Assembly: GCA_963763305.1 (NCBI GenBank)
Contig: CAVXNP010000001.1
Coordinates: forward strand, 3,162,001-3,226,000
Length of the DNA stretch: 64,000 bases
Origin: CAVXNP01 sp963763305
GTDB taxonomy: Bacteria > Pseudomonadota > Gammaproteobacteria > Xanthomonadales > Rhodanobacteraceae
Reading direction: 5' to 3'
Of this stretch, positions 52,530 through 62,540 are shown in pieces; position 1 is the first letter of the stretch; each line of letters begins with the position of its first letter. The notes below the pieces were generated by a model. That model made no database searches, was not told the origin of the DNA, and saw only the letters and a list, made by a program, of their open reading frames with translations. The position numbers and the translations under genes are program-made.

Positions 52530-55500
52530 ATGCTGAGCCCCACCATCATCGCCCTGGCTGCCGCCTGCTGGCTGGCCCTGCTGTTCGGAGCCGCACTGCT
52601 GGGCGAGCGACGCCCGCACCTGTTCGAGAAGCGCTGGGCGATTGTCTATGCGTTGTCGCTGGCGATCCACTGCACCTCGTGGACCTTCTACGGCACCGTG
52701 ACCCAGGCCAGTCGATCCGGATGGTGGCTGCCGCCGACGTTCGTCGGGGCGATCCTGATGTACCTGCTGGCGGTGCGCGTGCTGCGCCGGCTGGTGCGAG
52801 CTGGCGCGCGAGTACAACGCCGGTTCGCTGGCCGACCTGATCGCGGTGCGGCTGGGGCGCCACTCGGGGCTGGCGGCGCTGGTGACCGCGGTGGTGGTGA
52901 TCGGCATCGTGCCGTACATCGCGCTGCAGCTCAAAGCGGTGGCGATGAGCTACGGCATGCTCAGTCACGGCGAACTGGCCGAGTCCGATCCGTGGCAGGA
53001 CAGCGCGCTGTACGTGGCGCTGCTGATGGCGCTGTTTGCGATGCTGTTCGGTACGCGTCGCGCCTCCACCACGGCGCACAATCGCGGGCTGGTGATGGCG
53101 ATGGCGTTCGAATCGCTGTTCAAGCTGGGCGCCATGCTGGCGTTGGGCACGTTGTTGTTCACGCCGCTGCCGGCGCACCTGCCCGCAGTGGTGCCGCTGC
53201 CGCACGAGAGCAACGGATTCCCGGCGCTGATCCTGCTGGGCGCGTTCGCGATGTTTACCTTGCCGCACCAGTTTCACGCCGGGGTGGTGGAGTGCCGCGA
53301 CAGCAACCACCTGCGCACGGCGCGCTGGCTGTTCCCGCTGTACATGCTGCTGATCTCGCTGCCGATCCTGCCGCTGGCGCGGATGGGCGATGCCTGGCTC
53401 GGGCCGATCGGGGTGCCGTCGGATCTGTACGTGCTGGCACTGCCGATGGCGCGCGGACAGCACGGCCTGGCGCTGGTGGCGTTTCTGGGCGGCTTGAGCG
53501 CGGCCACCAGCATGGTGGTGGTGGCCACGCTGGCGTTGAGCCTGATGGTGGTCAATCACCTGATCGCGCCGCTGCGCGTGCGTGCCGGCTGGGGCCGTGA
53601 CGAGCGCGGCGACCTTCGCGGTGAAGTAATCAACCAACGCCGGGTGGCGATCCTGGCGGTGATCCTGCTGGCCTGGGGCTACAGCCGCGTGCTGGCCAGC
53701 CACGAGGCGCTGGCCGACATCGGCGCGATCTCGTTCTCCGCGCTGGCCGGGCTGGCGCCGGCGCTGCTGGCGGCGGTCTACCGCCCGCAGGTGGGGCCGC
53801 GCGCGGTCACCGCGGGGCTGGCCTGCGGCACGCTGGTATGGCTGTACGTGGTGTTGCCGGCGTTGCTGCCGGCGCCCCCGGCCTGGCTGCAGCACGGGCC
53901 ACTGGGGCTGGCCTGGCTGGCCCCGGGGCACCTGCTGGGGCTGGGCGACTGGAGCCAGCTGGGACGGGCCGTGGTACTGAGCCTGGCGACCAACGTCGCC
54001 GTGATGTGGCTGGTGGCCGGCTCGCGCTACGGGCAGGCCGCCATTGCGGTGGGCGTGGGCGACATCGGCGTGGCCGAACTGCGTGCGCTGGCCGAGCGCT
54101 TCCTGCCCGCCGAGCGGGTCGACCACCTGTTTGCCGGCGCGCCGGTGCAGGGTGCCGCCGGCGCCGCACGCGTGGACCAGGTCGAGCATGAACTGGCCGC
54201 CGTGATCGGTGCGGCATCGGCGCGCCTGCTGCTGGAGGTGGTGCACCGGCAGGGCCACGACCAGCTCGACACGGTGGCGGCGATCGTGGGCGAAGCCACG
54301 CAGGATTTGCGCTTCAACCAGCGCGTGCTGGAGGCGGCGCTGGAGAACATGAGCCAGGGCATCTGCGTGGTCGATGCGGAGTTGCGGCTGGTGGCGTGGA
54401 ACCGCTGCTATGCCGAACTGTTCGGCTATCCCCCGGAACTGCTGCAGGTGGGGCGGCCGGTAGCCGACCTCACCCGGCACAACATCGAGCGCGGAATGAT
54501 CGGCGGCGGGGAGCTGGAGGAGCGTGTCGAGCGTCGCCTCAGCCACATGCGCGCGGGCACCCGGCACCTGTCAGAACGGTGCTTCCCCGATGGCAGCATC
54601 GTGGAGATCCGCGGCAACCCGATGCCCGGCGGCGGTTTCGTCGCCACCTTCACCGACGTCACCGCCTTCCGCCAGGCCGAGAGTGCCTTGAAGCGGGCCA
54701 ACGAGACGCTGGAGCTGCGCGTGGCCGAGCGCACCCGCGAGCTGGCCGCCGCTTCGGCCGAGGCGCAGGCCGCCAACCAGGCCAAGAGCCGCTTCCTGGC
54801 CGCCGTCACCCATGACCTGATGCAGCCGCTGCACGCCGCGCAGCTGTTCGCGCACGCGCTCACCGAGCGCGGCGCCGAAGCCGAAACCGCCGGCCACCTC
54901 AACGGTGCGCTGGCCGCCACCGAGGGCCTGCTGGCCGGCCTGCTGGACATCGCCCGGCTCGAAGGCGGACGACTGCACCCTCAGCCGCGCGCGTTCGCGC
55001 TGGCCGAGGTGCTCGACCCGCTGGCCGCCGAGTTCGGCGCCATGGCCCGCGACCGCGGCGTGCGGCTCGACGTGGTGGGCACCGGCGCCTGGGTCCATTC
55101 CGATCCGCAGCTGCTGCGCCGGGTGCTGCAGAATTTCCTGTCCAACGCGCTGCGCTACGCCGAGCACGGCCGCGTGCTGCTGGGCGCGCGCCGACGGCAC
55201 GGTCACCTGCAGGTGCAGGTGTGGGACACCGGGCCAGGCATCGCGCCGGCCGAGCAGCAGCTGATCTTCCAGGAGTTCCGTCGCGGCAGCGCTGCGGGCG
55301 GGCAGGGGCTGGGCCTGGGGCTGTCGATCGCCCAGCGGATGGCCGGCCTGCTCGGTCATCCGCTCGGGCTGCAGTCGTGGCCCGGGTGCGGCAGCGTGTT
55401 CCATCTGGACGTGCCGCTGGCCCGCGCCACGCCCAAAACTGCCGCGCCGCCGCCGGGGCAGCAGCCGCTGTCGGCCGGTTCGGCGCTGCTGCTGGACAAC

Positions 55501-55830
55501 GAGCCGGCCGCGCTCGCCGCACTCAGCAGCCTGCTCGCCAGCTGGGGCTGGCGCGTGCACGCCGCGCGCAACGCCGAGCAAGCCATGCAGGTGCCGTGGC
55601 GGCCGGACCTGCACATCCTCGACTTCCATCTCGATGGCGGCCACACCGGCCTGGACGTGCTGATGCTGCTGCGCGAAAGCCATGGCGACATACCCGCGGT
55701 GATGCTGACCGCCGACCGCGACGGCGAACTGCGCCAGCGGTTGCTGGATGGCGGCATCGGCGTGCTTTACAAGCCGCTCAAGCCGCTGGCGCTGCGGCAG
55801 GTGTTGCAGCGGGTGGTGGCTGGAGTGTAG
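52530..55830 (+). pseudogene. CrbS/MxtR-like symporter-sensor hybrid histidine kinase, frameshifted
   Basis: The product has a sodium/solute-symporter (SLC5) N-terminus with many helices, a PAS domain (about 54330-54660), HisKA with the phospho-His codon at 54811 (THDLMQPLHAAQLF), HATPase (NFLSNALRYAEHG) and a receiver with Asp at 55621 (ILDFHLDGG). This is the layout of CrbS/MxtR, which control acetate and related carbon use. The frame changes near 52797, between VLRRLV and ELAREYNAGSLADL. Everything after it is open for 1000 codons. A real lesion or one indel error is possible. Confidence 0.85.
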
Positions 55831-55899
55831 GGCGTTCGGGCTAGCGGTTGTTTTGGGACAGGAGTAGCGCGTGAAAACGCACCCTGGCACGGGTTTTGG

Positions 55900-56676
55900 T
55901 CAGGAGGGCATGTGCATCGCGTCGGCCAACTTGGATTCGGACCCTGGTTTCAGGCTGACCCAGAATCCAGTGCCCGGCTCCTGCGTCATCAAGAGGTCGG
56001 GATAGGTCCGGACCATGTCTGAAAGGGTGGCATGGCCGTAGACCTTGGGTGAGAAAGCTGGATCGGTCCGCTTGAGATATTGCCCTAGTGCCCCGAGGCC
56101 GACGCGACCATCCTCCGTGCCGCCTGCAAGCAGAGCCACCGCGTTGATCAGGGTTTTTGGCCTTCGCTTTGGCGAGGTCGTGGGTGAAGCTACTTGCTTG
56201 AGCCCGACCGAGCCGGCGGCTGTCGGAGCTGGCTCCGGCCGCTGCCATACAAAGAACTGATCGCTCGCGTTGCGGAGCGCATCTGGTGTCTTCTTCTCAC
56301 CTACGATGTAGACGGTCGCACCGCGCTCGCGGAGCTTTCGGCACAGGTAAGCAAAGTCCGAGTCGCTGGTGACCAGGCAGAAGGTATCCGCCCGGCCATC
56401 GAACATCGCCTCCATGGCATCGAGCGCCAATGCAATATCAGCCGTGTTTTTGCCGGCTGCGTACTGATATTGCAGGCAAGGCGTGAAAGCCAACCTGACG
56501 AGGGCTTCCTGCCAGCGATTCGCGAGCGTCGAGTGGTTGCCATAGCCGCGCCGCAACACCACCCGGCCGAACTGGGCGACTTCCTGCAAGGCATGCTCAA
56601 GAATGTCAGGACTGGTGTTGTCGCAATCGACCATGACTGCGACCCGGGCGTCCGTGCTAGATGGAACACTTCCCAT
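55900..56676 (-). CDS. NYN-domain (PIN-like) protein with LOTUS/OST-HTH end
   Basis: 258 residues from MGSVPSSTDARVAVMVDCDN. Acidic residues of the NYN nuclease site are seen: Asp17 and Asp19, Asp near 80 (KNTADIALALDAM) and Asp105 and Asp107 (VTSDSDFAYL). The C-terminal 75 residues (LINAVALLAGGTEDGRVGLGALGQYLK and SDMVRTYPDLL) form an OST-HTH/LOTUS module, which binds RNA, including G-rich structures. Such proteins may cleave or bind RNA; the physiological target is unknown. Confidence 0.88.
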   Translation of the reverse strand: MGSVPSSTDARVAVMVDCDNTSPDILEHALQEVAQFGRVVLRRGYGNHSTLANRWQEALVRLAFTPCLQYQYAAGKNTADIALALDAMEAMFDGRADTFCLVTSDSDFAYLCRKLRERGATVYIVGEKKTPDALRNASDQFFVWQRPEPAPTAAGSVGLKQVASPTTSPKRRPKTLINAVALLAGGTEDGRVGLGALGQYLKRTDPAFSPKVYGHATLSDMVRTYPDLLMTQEPGTGFWVSLKPGSESKLADAMHMPS

Positions 56677-56840
56677 TGAACCCTCCCTCGAGTGGCTCGA
56701 CGACGTGGAACCTCTCCATGCCGCCGACACCTGAGCGTACAGTTTCTTATCCGACCTGCAGCCATGCACGGAGCAGGGAGGATTTCGTCCTCACTAGCAC
56801 TCCGGTCTGGTCGAAAGCGGTCCCGTGCACCGCACGCCGT

Positions 56841-57491
56841 TCAATGGCCACCCCCCAGCTCCAACGACCGCAACACCATGCCCGCTTGCGTCCTGTTCCT
56901 TACCCCCAGCTTCTCGAAGATCGCTGTCACATGCGCCTTCACCGTGCGTTCCTGGATCGACAGCCGGTCGGCGATCTGCTTGTTGAGCAGGCCTTCGGCG
57001 AGCAGGGCGAGTACGCGGGATTGCTGTTCGGTGAGGCGGGCCAGGCGGGTGGCCAGGTCGGTGTCGTGCGGGTCGGCGGGAACGGCGGCGACGGCATCGG
57101 CCAGGTGGGGCGGGAGCCAGGTGCCGCAGTCGAGCACGCAGCGGATGGCTTCGCCGATCTCGGCGGGGCTGGCGCTCTTGGGGATGAAGCCGGCGGCGCC
57201 GTGGTCGAGTACGCGGCGGATGGTGCGCGGGTCGTCGTGGGCGGAGACCACCAGCACCGCCACGCCCGGATGCTGGCCGCGCAGCGCGGCCAGGCCGGAC
57301 AGGCCCTGGCTGCCGGGCATGTGCAGGTCGAGCAGGACCAGGTCGGTGTCCGGCGCGGCGGCCAGCGTGGCGAGTGCGCCGGCCAGGTCGGCCGCTTCCT
57401 GCACGCTGCATTGCGGCACGCTTTTGCGCACCGCCTGGCCCAGCGCGGCGCGGAACAGCGGGTGGTCGTCGGCGATCAGCAGCGAGGTCAT
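56841..57491 (-). CDS. LuxR-type response regulator (CrbR/ErdR-like)
   Basis: 216 residues. The receiver has IADDHPLFR and Asp near 55 in VLLDLHMPGSQG, Lys in FIPKSASPAE, and a C-terminal helix-turn-helix LTEQQSRVLALLAEGLLNKQIA with IQERTVKAHVTAIFEKLG. It strongly resembles regulators paired with CrbS/MxtR-type kinases, so the kinase at 52530 is its likely partner. Targets in relatives include acetyl-CoA synthetase genes. Confidence 0.9.
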   Translation of the reverse strand: MTSLLIADDHPLFRAALGQAVRKSVPQCSVQEAADLAGALATLAAAPDTDLVLLDLHMPGSQGLSGLAALRGQHPGVAVLVVSAHDDPRTIRRVLDHGAAGFIPKSASPAEIGEAIRCVLDCGTWLPPHLADAVAAVPADPHDTDLATRLARLTEQQSRVLALLAEGLLNKQIADRLSIQERTVKAHVTAIFEKLGVRNRTQAGMVLRSLELGGGH

Positions 57492-57569
57492 GAAAGGGAA
57501 GTTAGCGGGCCCGGGCGTTCGCGTCGAGGTCGAAGGTCACGGGCCTGCCAGCGGCTGCCCCGGGCCCGA

Positions 57570-57866
57570 TCAGGCCGCTCGGGGGCGTATGCGCGCCAGG
57601 CGGCCTCCCAGCTCGCGGCGTGCAGTTTCGAGCTCGTACCTTTTCTGCAGGTTGATCCATACGTCGGCAGTGGTACCGAAGTAACGCGCCAATCGCAGTG
57701 CGGTGTCGGCTGTGATGCCGCGCTTTCGGTTGACGATGTCGTTTACGCGTGCCGGTGTGACATCGATGGCGCGCGCCAGCGCATTGCTCGATAGCTGCAT
57801 CGGCACCATGAATTCCTCACGGAGGATGTCGCCAGGATGGATCGGCGGCAGCAGCTTGCTAGCCAT
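57570..57866 (-). CDS. higA: HigA-type antitoxin
   Basis: 98 residues from MASKLLPPIHPGDILREEFM. The helix-turn-helix is SSNALARAIDVTPARVNDIVN followed by TALRLARYFGTTADVWINLQ, the standard HigA/VapI pattern. It lies 22 bp after higB and is read with it. It binds and neutralises HigB and represses the operon. Confidence 0.93.
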   Translation of the reverse strand: MASKLLPPIHPGDILREEFMVPMQLSSNALARAIDVTPARVNDIVNRKRGITADTALRLARYFGTTADVWINLQKRYELETARRELGGRLARIRPRAA

Positions 57867-57888
57867 GATCGTTACCTCTTGGTATCTC

Positions 57889-58170
57889 TTATCGGTGGTA
57901 ATCACAGATCTCGACATCGTGGGCGTCGCCGCCCTCCCACCGGAAGCACAGCCGGAACTGATCGTTGATGCGTATGCTCATCTGGCCGGCACGGTTGCCC
58001 TTGAGGCTTTCCAGGCGGTTTCCCGGAGGTACGCGTAGATCGTCCAGCGCGGTTGCCGCATCGAGATACTCCAGCTTGCGACGTGCAGCGCCTTCGATGT
58101 TCACCCAGCGGCGAACGCGCACGCCGTTGAACAGGGCCTGCACGTCCTTGTCGGCGAAGGTCTTGATCAC
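57889..58170 (-). CDS. higB: HigB-type toxin
   Basis: 93 residues, MIKTFADKDVQALFNGVRVRR and onwards, a RelE-fold mRNA interferase. Characteristic parts are LRVPPGNRLESLKGNRAGQMSIRINDQFRLCF and the final VEICDYHR. It cuts mRNA on the ribosome. Toxin-first order is normal for higBA. Confidence 0.93.
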   Translation of the reverse strand: MIKTFADKDVQALFNGVRVRRWVNIEGAARRKLEYLDAATALDDLRVPPGNRLESLKGNRAGQMSIRINDQFRLCFRWEGGDAHDVEICDYHR

Positions 58171-58174
58171 GGTT

Positions 58175-58189
58175 TACCGTATATCGGTA
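58175..58189. promoter_or_regulatory. Probable higBA operator
   Basis: The palindrome TACCGTATATCGGTA lies five bases upstream of higB, and a related GCGATATA follows. It is suited for HigA or HigBA autoregulation. Confidence 0.6.
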
Positions 58190-58324
58190 TGCGATATAGG
58201 GCAAGTCCCGTCACCAACCTGGACGGCAATGCTTCGTGCTGCAAGGCGGGTCTGACACCGCGATCGCTGTGGCATTGGACTTTCGTACGATGGCCCGGGT
58301 CGGGGCGCTTGCTATGGTGGGCGA

Positions 58325-60184
58325 ATGACCCGACAAGCGCGAGCGATGCTCAGGTTGGTGGCCGGTGCCGCTATGGTGGTGATCGCCGGCTGTGCCCCAC
58401 CGCCGGTCACCCGGGAGCCTGCGATGCCCTCGATGGATTTTGTCCGCGGCGAGATCCGCGTCACCGAACACCGCGGTCACGACGACCTGCTCAGCGCCGG
58501 GCTGGGGCTGGCCGGGCTGGCCGGGGTGCCGGTGCCATTCGCCAACCCGGTCGACCCGAGCGCCGCGGAGCTGCGCCGGCGCGCGATCCAGACCAGCTGG
58601 AAGGGTATTGCCGATCTCGGCCCGCTGGGTGGCTACGGCCAGCTCTACGGCGGGGTGCCGGACGTGCCGGGGCGCGAGTACCAGGCATTTGCCTGGATTC
58701 CCGGTGCGAAGGCGCCGCACCGCGTGCTGCTGCAGCTGCCCGACGGGTTCGACCACCAGCGGCGCTGCCTGGTGGTGACCGCCTCGTCCGGCTCGCGCGG
58801 CATCTACGGGGCGATCGCGCTGGCCGGTGCCTGGGGGCTGCCCAAGGGGTGCGCGGTGGCCTATACCGACAAGGGCACCGGCGCGGGTTACTTCGACTAT
58901 GCCGACGACAGCGGCGTGGCGCTGGACGGCCGGCGTGCGCGCCGCGGCACCGCGACTCTGGAGTTCGAGCCGCCGGCGGCCGCGGCCAGCGCCGGCATCG
59001 CGGTCAAGCAGATGCACTCGGGCGACAACCCGGAGGCGGACTGGGGCAGACACGTACTGCAGGCGGCGCGGTTCGGGCTGGCGATGCTCGATCGCGCCTT
59101 TCCGGACGAGGCGCCGTTCACCGCGGCCAACACCCGCATCATCGCCACCGGTATCTCCAACGGCGGCGGCGCAGTGCTGCAGGCGGCCGGCGATGACGAG
59201 CAGCAGCTGCTTGCCGGCGTGGTGGCGCTGGAGCCGAACGTCAACGTGCCCGGCCACGGGCGCGCACTGTATGACTACGCCACCGAAGCGGCGCTGTGGT
59301 TGCCGTGTGCGCTGACCACCGAGCGCTTCGCCGAGGTGCCGTTCGCGCGCGGCCCCAATGGCCTGCCGCCGCCGGCCTGGGTGATCCGCTGCGCCAGCCT
59401 GCACGCGCAGGGTCATCTGGCCGGGCAATCGCTGGCCGAGCAGGGCGAGCAGGCGTATGCGCAACTGCGCCTGCACGGCTGGACCGACCAGGCCATGGCC
59501 ACCGCCGCCAGCAGCACCGCGTTCGACCTGTGGCGCATCATCAGCGCCGGCTACGCGTCGTCGTACCTGCGCCGCGGTGCCACCGACATGCCGTGCGGTT
59601 TCCGTTACGCCGCACTGGGCGCGGGTGTGCTGCCGGGGCTGGCCGACCCGGCCACGCGAGCGGCCTGGTGGGCGGACGGTTCGGGTATTCCGCCGGGCAA
59701 TGGCGTGGGCCTGTTCGGCGGGCTGACCGCGTCCACGGACCCGACCCTGGTCGGCAGCGAATGCCTGCGCGCGCTGTGGGACGGCCACGATGCCGACGCC
59801 GCGGCGTTGCGGCAGGCGGTGGCGGCGACCGAGGCCCGGTTGCCGCGCGAGGGCCTGCCGCTGTGGGTGCTGCACGGTGCCGGTGATGGTCTGCTGCCGA
59901 CCGCCTTCAGTTCCGAGCCGTACGTGGCGTGGCTGCGTGCCCATGGTCGCCAGACGATCTACTGGCGGGTGCCGTATGCCCAGCACTTCGATGCATTCCT
60001 GGCGTTGCCGGGCTTCGGCGACCGGCATGTGCCGCTGCTGCCGTACGGCTACGCGGCACTGGACCGGTTGTGGGCGCACCTGTATCAGGGCGCCGCCTGG
60101 CCGGTGGGTGCGCCCGTCCCGCTGGCGCAGCCGCGCGGGGCGGGGCCGCTGACGCGTCAGGCGTTGGCGCTGCCCGAACCCTAG
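58325..60184 (+). CDS. D-(-)-3-hydroxybutyrate oligomer hydrolase
   Basis: 619 residues. The N-terminus has a lipoprotein-like signal ending VIAGC. The catalytic motif is TGISNGGGAVLQAA with Ser278. The family hydrolyses oligomers of 3-hydroxybutyrate released by PHB depolymerase to monomers, either in the periplasm or outside the cell. The C-terminal LPLWVLHGAGDGLLPTAF and AQHFDAFLALPGF supply the probable acid and His. It completes the degradation set with the depolymerase and permease. Confidence 0.93.
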   Translation: MTRQARAMLRLVAGAAMVVIAGCAPPPVTREPAMPSMDFVRGEIRVTEHRGHDDLLSAGLGLAGLAGVPVPFANPVDPSAAELRRRAIQTSWKGIADLGPLGGYGQLYGGVPDVPGREYQAFAWIPGAKAPHRVLLQLPDGFDHQRRCLVVTASSGSRGIYGAIALAGAWGLPKGCAVAYTDKGTGAGYFDYADDSGVALDGRRARRGTATLEFEPPAAAASAGIAVKQMHSGDNPEADWGRHVLQAARFGLAMLDRAFPDEAPFTAANTRIIATGISNGGGAVLQAAGDDEQQLLAGVVALEPNVNVPGHGRALYDYATEAALWLPCALTTERFAEVPFARGPNGLPPPAWVIRCASLHAQGHLAGQSLAEQGEQAYAQLRLHGWTDQAMATAASSTAFDLWRIISAGYASSYLRRGATDMPCGFRYAALGAGVLPGLADPATRAAWWADGSGIPPGNGVGLFGGLTASTDPTLVGSECLRALWDGHDADAAALRQAVAATEARLPREGLPLWVLHGAGDGLLPTAFSSEPYVAWLRAHGRQTIYWRVPYAQHFDAFLALPGFGDRHVPLLPYGYAALDRLWAHLYQGAAWPVGAPVPLAQPRGAGPLTRQALALPEP

Positions 60185-60443
60185 GAGCCTGGGCGGCAGA
60201 CGTCTTTCCGGCGGCAAGGCGGCGGCGTGACCCATGTTTCCGCCCGTGCCCGACCGTGGGCCACATGGTTGCCGAAGCTTCGAAAAATCCGTGCTCGCGC
60301 CACCGCATTTTTGCCCGGAACTTTTGTGCGCGCAGGCTCCTGTCGGGCCGTGTGCGGCTGTTGACGTGGGGATCAACGCCCGGTGCGTTATTCTTGCGCG
60401 CTTGCGCCACCGTGCGTGGTTCCCAACCGAAGGATTTTTTGCG

Positions 60444-60953
60444 ATGACCATCCAAGTCACGTTCGACACCAACCGCGGCCCGATCCACCTGAAGCTGCAC
60501 GAAGACAAGGCGCCGGTAACCGTGGCCAACTTCGTCAACCTGGCCCGCCGCGGTTACTACGATGGCTTGTCGTTCCACCGCGTGATCAACGATTTCATGG
60601 TGCAGGCCGGCTGCCCGCTGGGCAACGGCACCGGCGGCCCGGGCTACAAGTTCGAGGACGAGTTCAGTCCAGCGCTGCGGCATGACAAGCCGGGCGTGCT
60701 GTCGATGGCCAATGCCGGGCCGCGCACCAATGGCAGCCAGTTCTTCATCACCCACGGTCCGACCCCGTGGCTGGACAACAAGCACAGCGTGTTCGGCCAG
60801 GTCGTCGACGAGTCGGACATGAAGGTGGTCAACGCGATCAAGCAGGGCGACACCATCGAGAAGGTCACCGTCGAAGGCGACGTGGATGCGCTGTTGTCGT
60901 CCCAGGCCGACCGCGTCAAGCAGTGGAACGAAGTGCTCGACCAACGCGGTTGA
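60444..60953 (+). CDS. ppiB: Cytoplasmic cyclophilin
   Basis: 169 residues from MTIQVTFDTNRG, without signal peptide. The complete cyclophilin fold is present: VANFVNLARRGYYDGLSFHRVI, FMVQAGCPLGNGTGGPGYKFEDE, MANAGPRTNGSQFFIT and LDNKHSVFGQVV. AAGGA lies upstream of the ATG. It has an unusual C-terminal helix (QADRVKQWNEVLDQRG). Confidence 0.96.
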   Translation: MTIQVTFDTNRGPIHLKLHEDKAPVTVANFVNLARRGYYDGLSFHRVINDFMVQAGCPLGNGTGGPGYKFEDEFSPALRHDKPGVLSMANAGPRTNGSQFFITHGPTPWLDNKHSVFGQVVDESDMKVVNAIKQGDTIEKVTVEGDVDALLSSQADRVKQWNEVLDQRG

Positions 60954-60959
60954 GCACGA

Positions 60960-60989
60960 TGCGGCGCGGCAGCATGACGCCGCGCCGCA
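60960..60989 (+). terminator. Strong hairpin after ppiB
   Basis: TGCGGCGCGGC pairs with GCCGCGCCGCA around an eight-base loop, seven bases after the stop codon. There is no T-run, so termination is only likely. Confidence 0.5.
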
Positions 60990-61242
60990 CCTATCGGGGG
61001 CGTACCGACCGGTGCGGTCTCCACGGGCGCCCGGCCGCGCCTCCTTCGTGCGTGACCGGACGCCTCGGCCCGCCCAAGGCGCCCGCGCGACGCCGCGGCG
61101 GGCGGCGTGGCTCGCCCACCAGGGCGGCGTGCGGCGGTCGTCGCGACGACCGGGCGCGCGGATGCAACTTGCACCGCTTGTACTTGCCGGGGAATTGCAC
61201 GCATAGTCCGGCGCACTGTTGCCGTTAGCAGGACCAACACCG

Positions 61243-62253
61243 ATGCGGGTACGCCTCGAAGACGTGGCACGTGCTGCCGGGGTATCGCCCAAGACCGTGT
61301 CGCGCGTACTCAACGACGAAGCCAACGTGCGTCCGCGCACGCGCGAGAAGGTGCGCGCGGCGATGGAGGCGATGAACTACCGCCCTCATCCGTCGGCGCG
61401 CAGCCTGGCGAGCAACCGTTCGTACCTGGTTGCCACGCTGTACGACAACCCGTCGTCCAATTACCTCACCGAGATCCAGGCCGGCGTGCTCGAGGCGTGC
61501 GACCTGCACGGCTACAGCATGATGGTGAGACCGCTGGTGGTGGAGTCGGAGGATTTCCTGCCGCGGGTGGAGACACTGCTCTCGCACCATCGGCCCGATG
61601 GCCTGGTGCTTACCCCGCCGATCACCGACCACGCCGGGCTGCTTGCGTTGCTGCAGGATCGTGGCGTGCCGTTTGCCAGTGTCTCGCCGATCGAGCGGGC
61701 GGGTCGCACCGGCGTGTTCATGGACGAGCCGGGCGCCGCGCGGGAGATGATGGCCACGCTGGTGGCGCTGGGACATCGGCGGATCGCCCATGTGATCGGC
61801 CACCCCGCCCACGGTGCCAGCCACTGGCGGCTGGACGGCTATCGAGAGGCTCTGGTCGCGGCCGGGCTGGCCTACGAGGCGGCGCTGGTGGTGCAGGGCG
61901 ATTTCTCGTTCGGCTCCGGCGTGGCCGCGGCGCGCCAGTTGTTCTCGCTGCCGCGCGGCAGCGGGCCCACGGCGGTGTTTGCGGCCAACGACGACATGGC
62001 CGCGGGAGTGATCTGGGCGGCCGGTGAGCACGGCCTGTCGGTGCCGCGCGACGTCTCCGTATGCGGCTTCGACGACACCCCGATCTCGCGCCAGATCTGG
62101 CCGACCCTGACCACGATCCAGCAGCCCAGCCGCGAGATGGGCCGCATCGCCGCGACGCAACTGCTCGACCTGCTGCGCGGGCGCGGCAGCGGCGGCATGC
62201 GGCAGGTGTCTTTCGCCCTGCGCCTTCGCGAATCCACCGCCCCGGCAAGCTGA
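61243..62253 (+). CDS. LacI-family transcription regulator
   Basis: 336 residues from MRVRLEDVARAAGVSPKTV; an upstream TTG is less likely. The N-terminal helix-turn-helix and hinge (PRTREKVRAAMEAMNYRPHPSARSLAS) are followed by a periplasmic-binding-type sensor domain (VPRDVSVCGFDDTPISRQIWPTLTT). It probably responds to a sugar and represses the TonB receptor gene that follows. Confidence 0.93.
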   Translation: MRVRLEDVARAAGVSPKTVSRVLNDEANVRPRTREKVRAAMEAMNYRPHPSARSLASNRSYLVATLYDNPSSNYLTEIQAGVLEACDLHGYSMMVRPLVVESEDFLPRVETLLSHHRPDGLVLTPPITDHAGLLALLQDRGVPFASVSPIERAGRTGVFMDEPGAAREMMATLVALGHRRIAHVIGHPAHGASHWRLDGYREALVAAGLAYEAALVVQGDFSFGSGVAAARQLFSLPRGSGPTAVFAANDDMAAGVIWAAGEHGLSVPRDVSVCGFDDTPISRQIWPTLTTIQQPSREMGRIAATQLLDLLRGRGSGGMRQVSFALRLRESTAPAS

Positions 62254-62320
62254 CCGGCGGCCAGGTGCCCCCGCAGCTCGTTCCATGCGTCAACGCGCGT
62301 AACTTTTGTTGCACGGCAAA

Positions 62321-62349
62321 TTGACAGCGCTGTCATTGCGTGACATTAC
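62321..62349 (+). promoter_or_regulatory. LacI-type operator over a possible promoter
   Basis: The perfect palindrome TGACAGCGCTGTCA at 62322-62335 overlaps TTGACA (62321-62326), a good -35 box. CATTAC at 62344-62349, after a 17-base spacer, is a weaker -10. LacI-family operators in this group have this central CG design. It lies about 205 bp before the receptor start codon. Confidence 0.7.
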
Positions 62350-62540
62350 TCGCCCGGGCGGGACCCGGCGGCGAGATGACAGCCGTCTGGTCCGCTCGCG
62401 TCGGCGGGGGCCGGGGCACCAGCAGCAAGACGATCGATTGCACGACCAACGGCTAACCGATGGCAGCGCGCAGGCACGAACGCACGAACGCACGGGCTCA
62501 TCGGACGACTCAGAGAACTGATGCGGGGAGCAAGCAGCTG

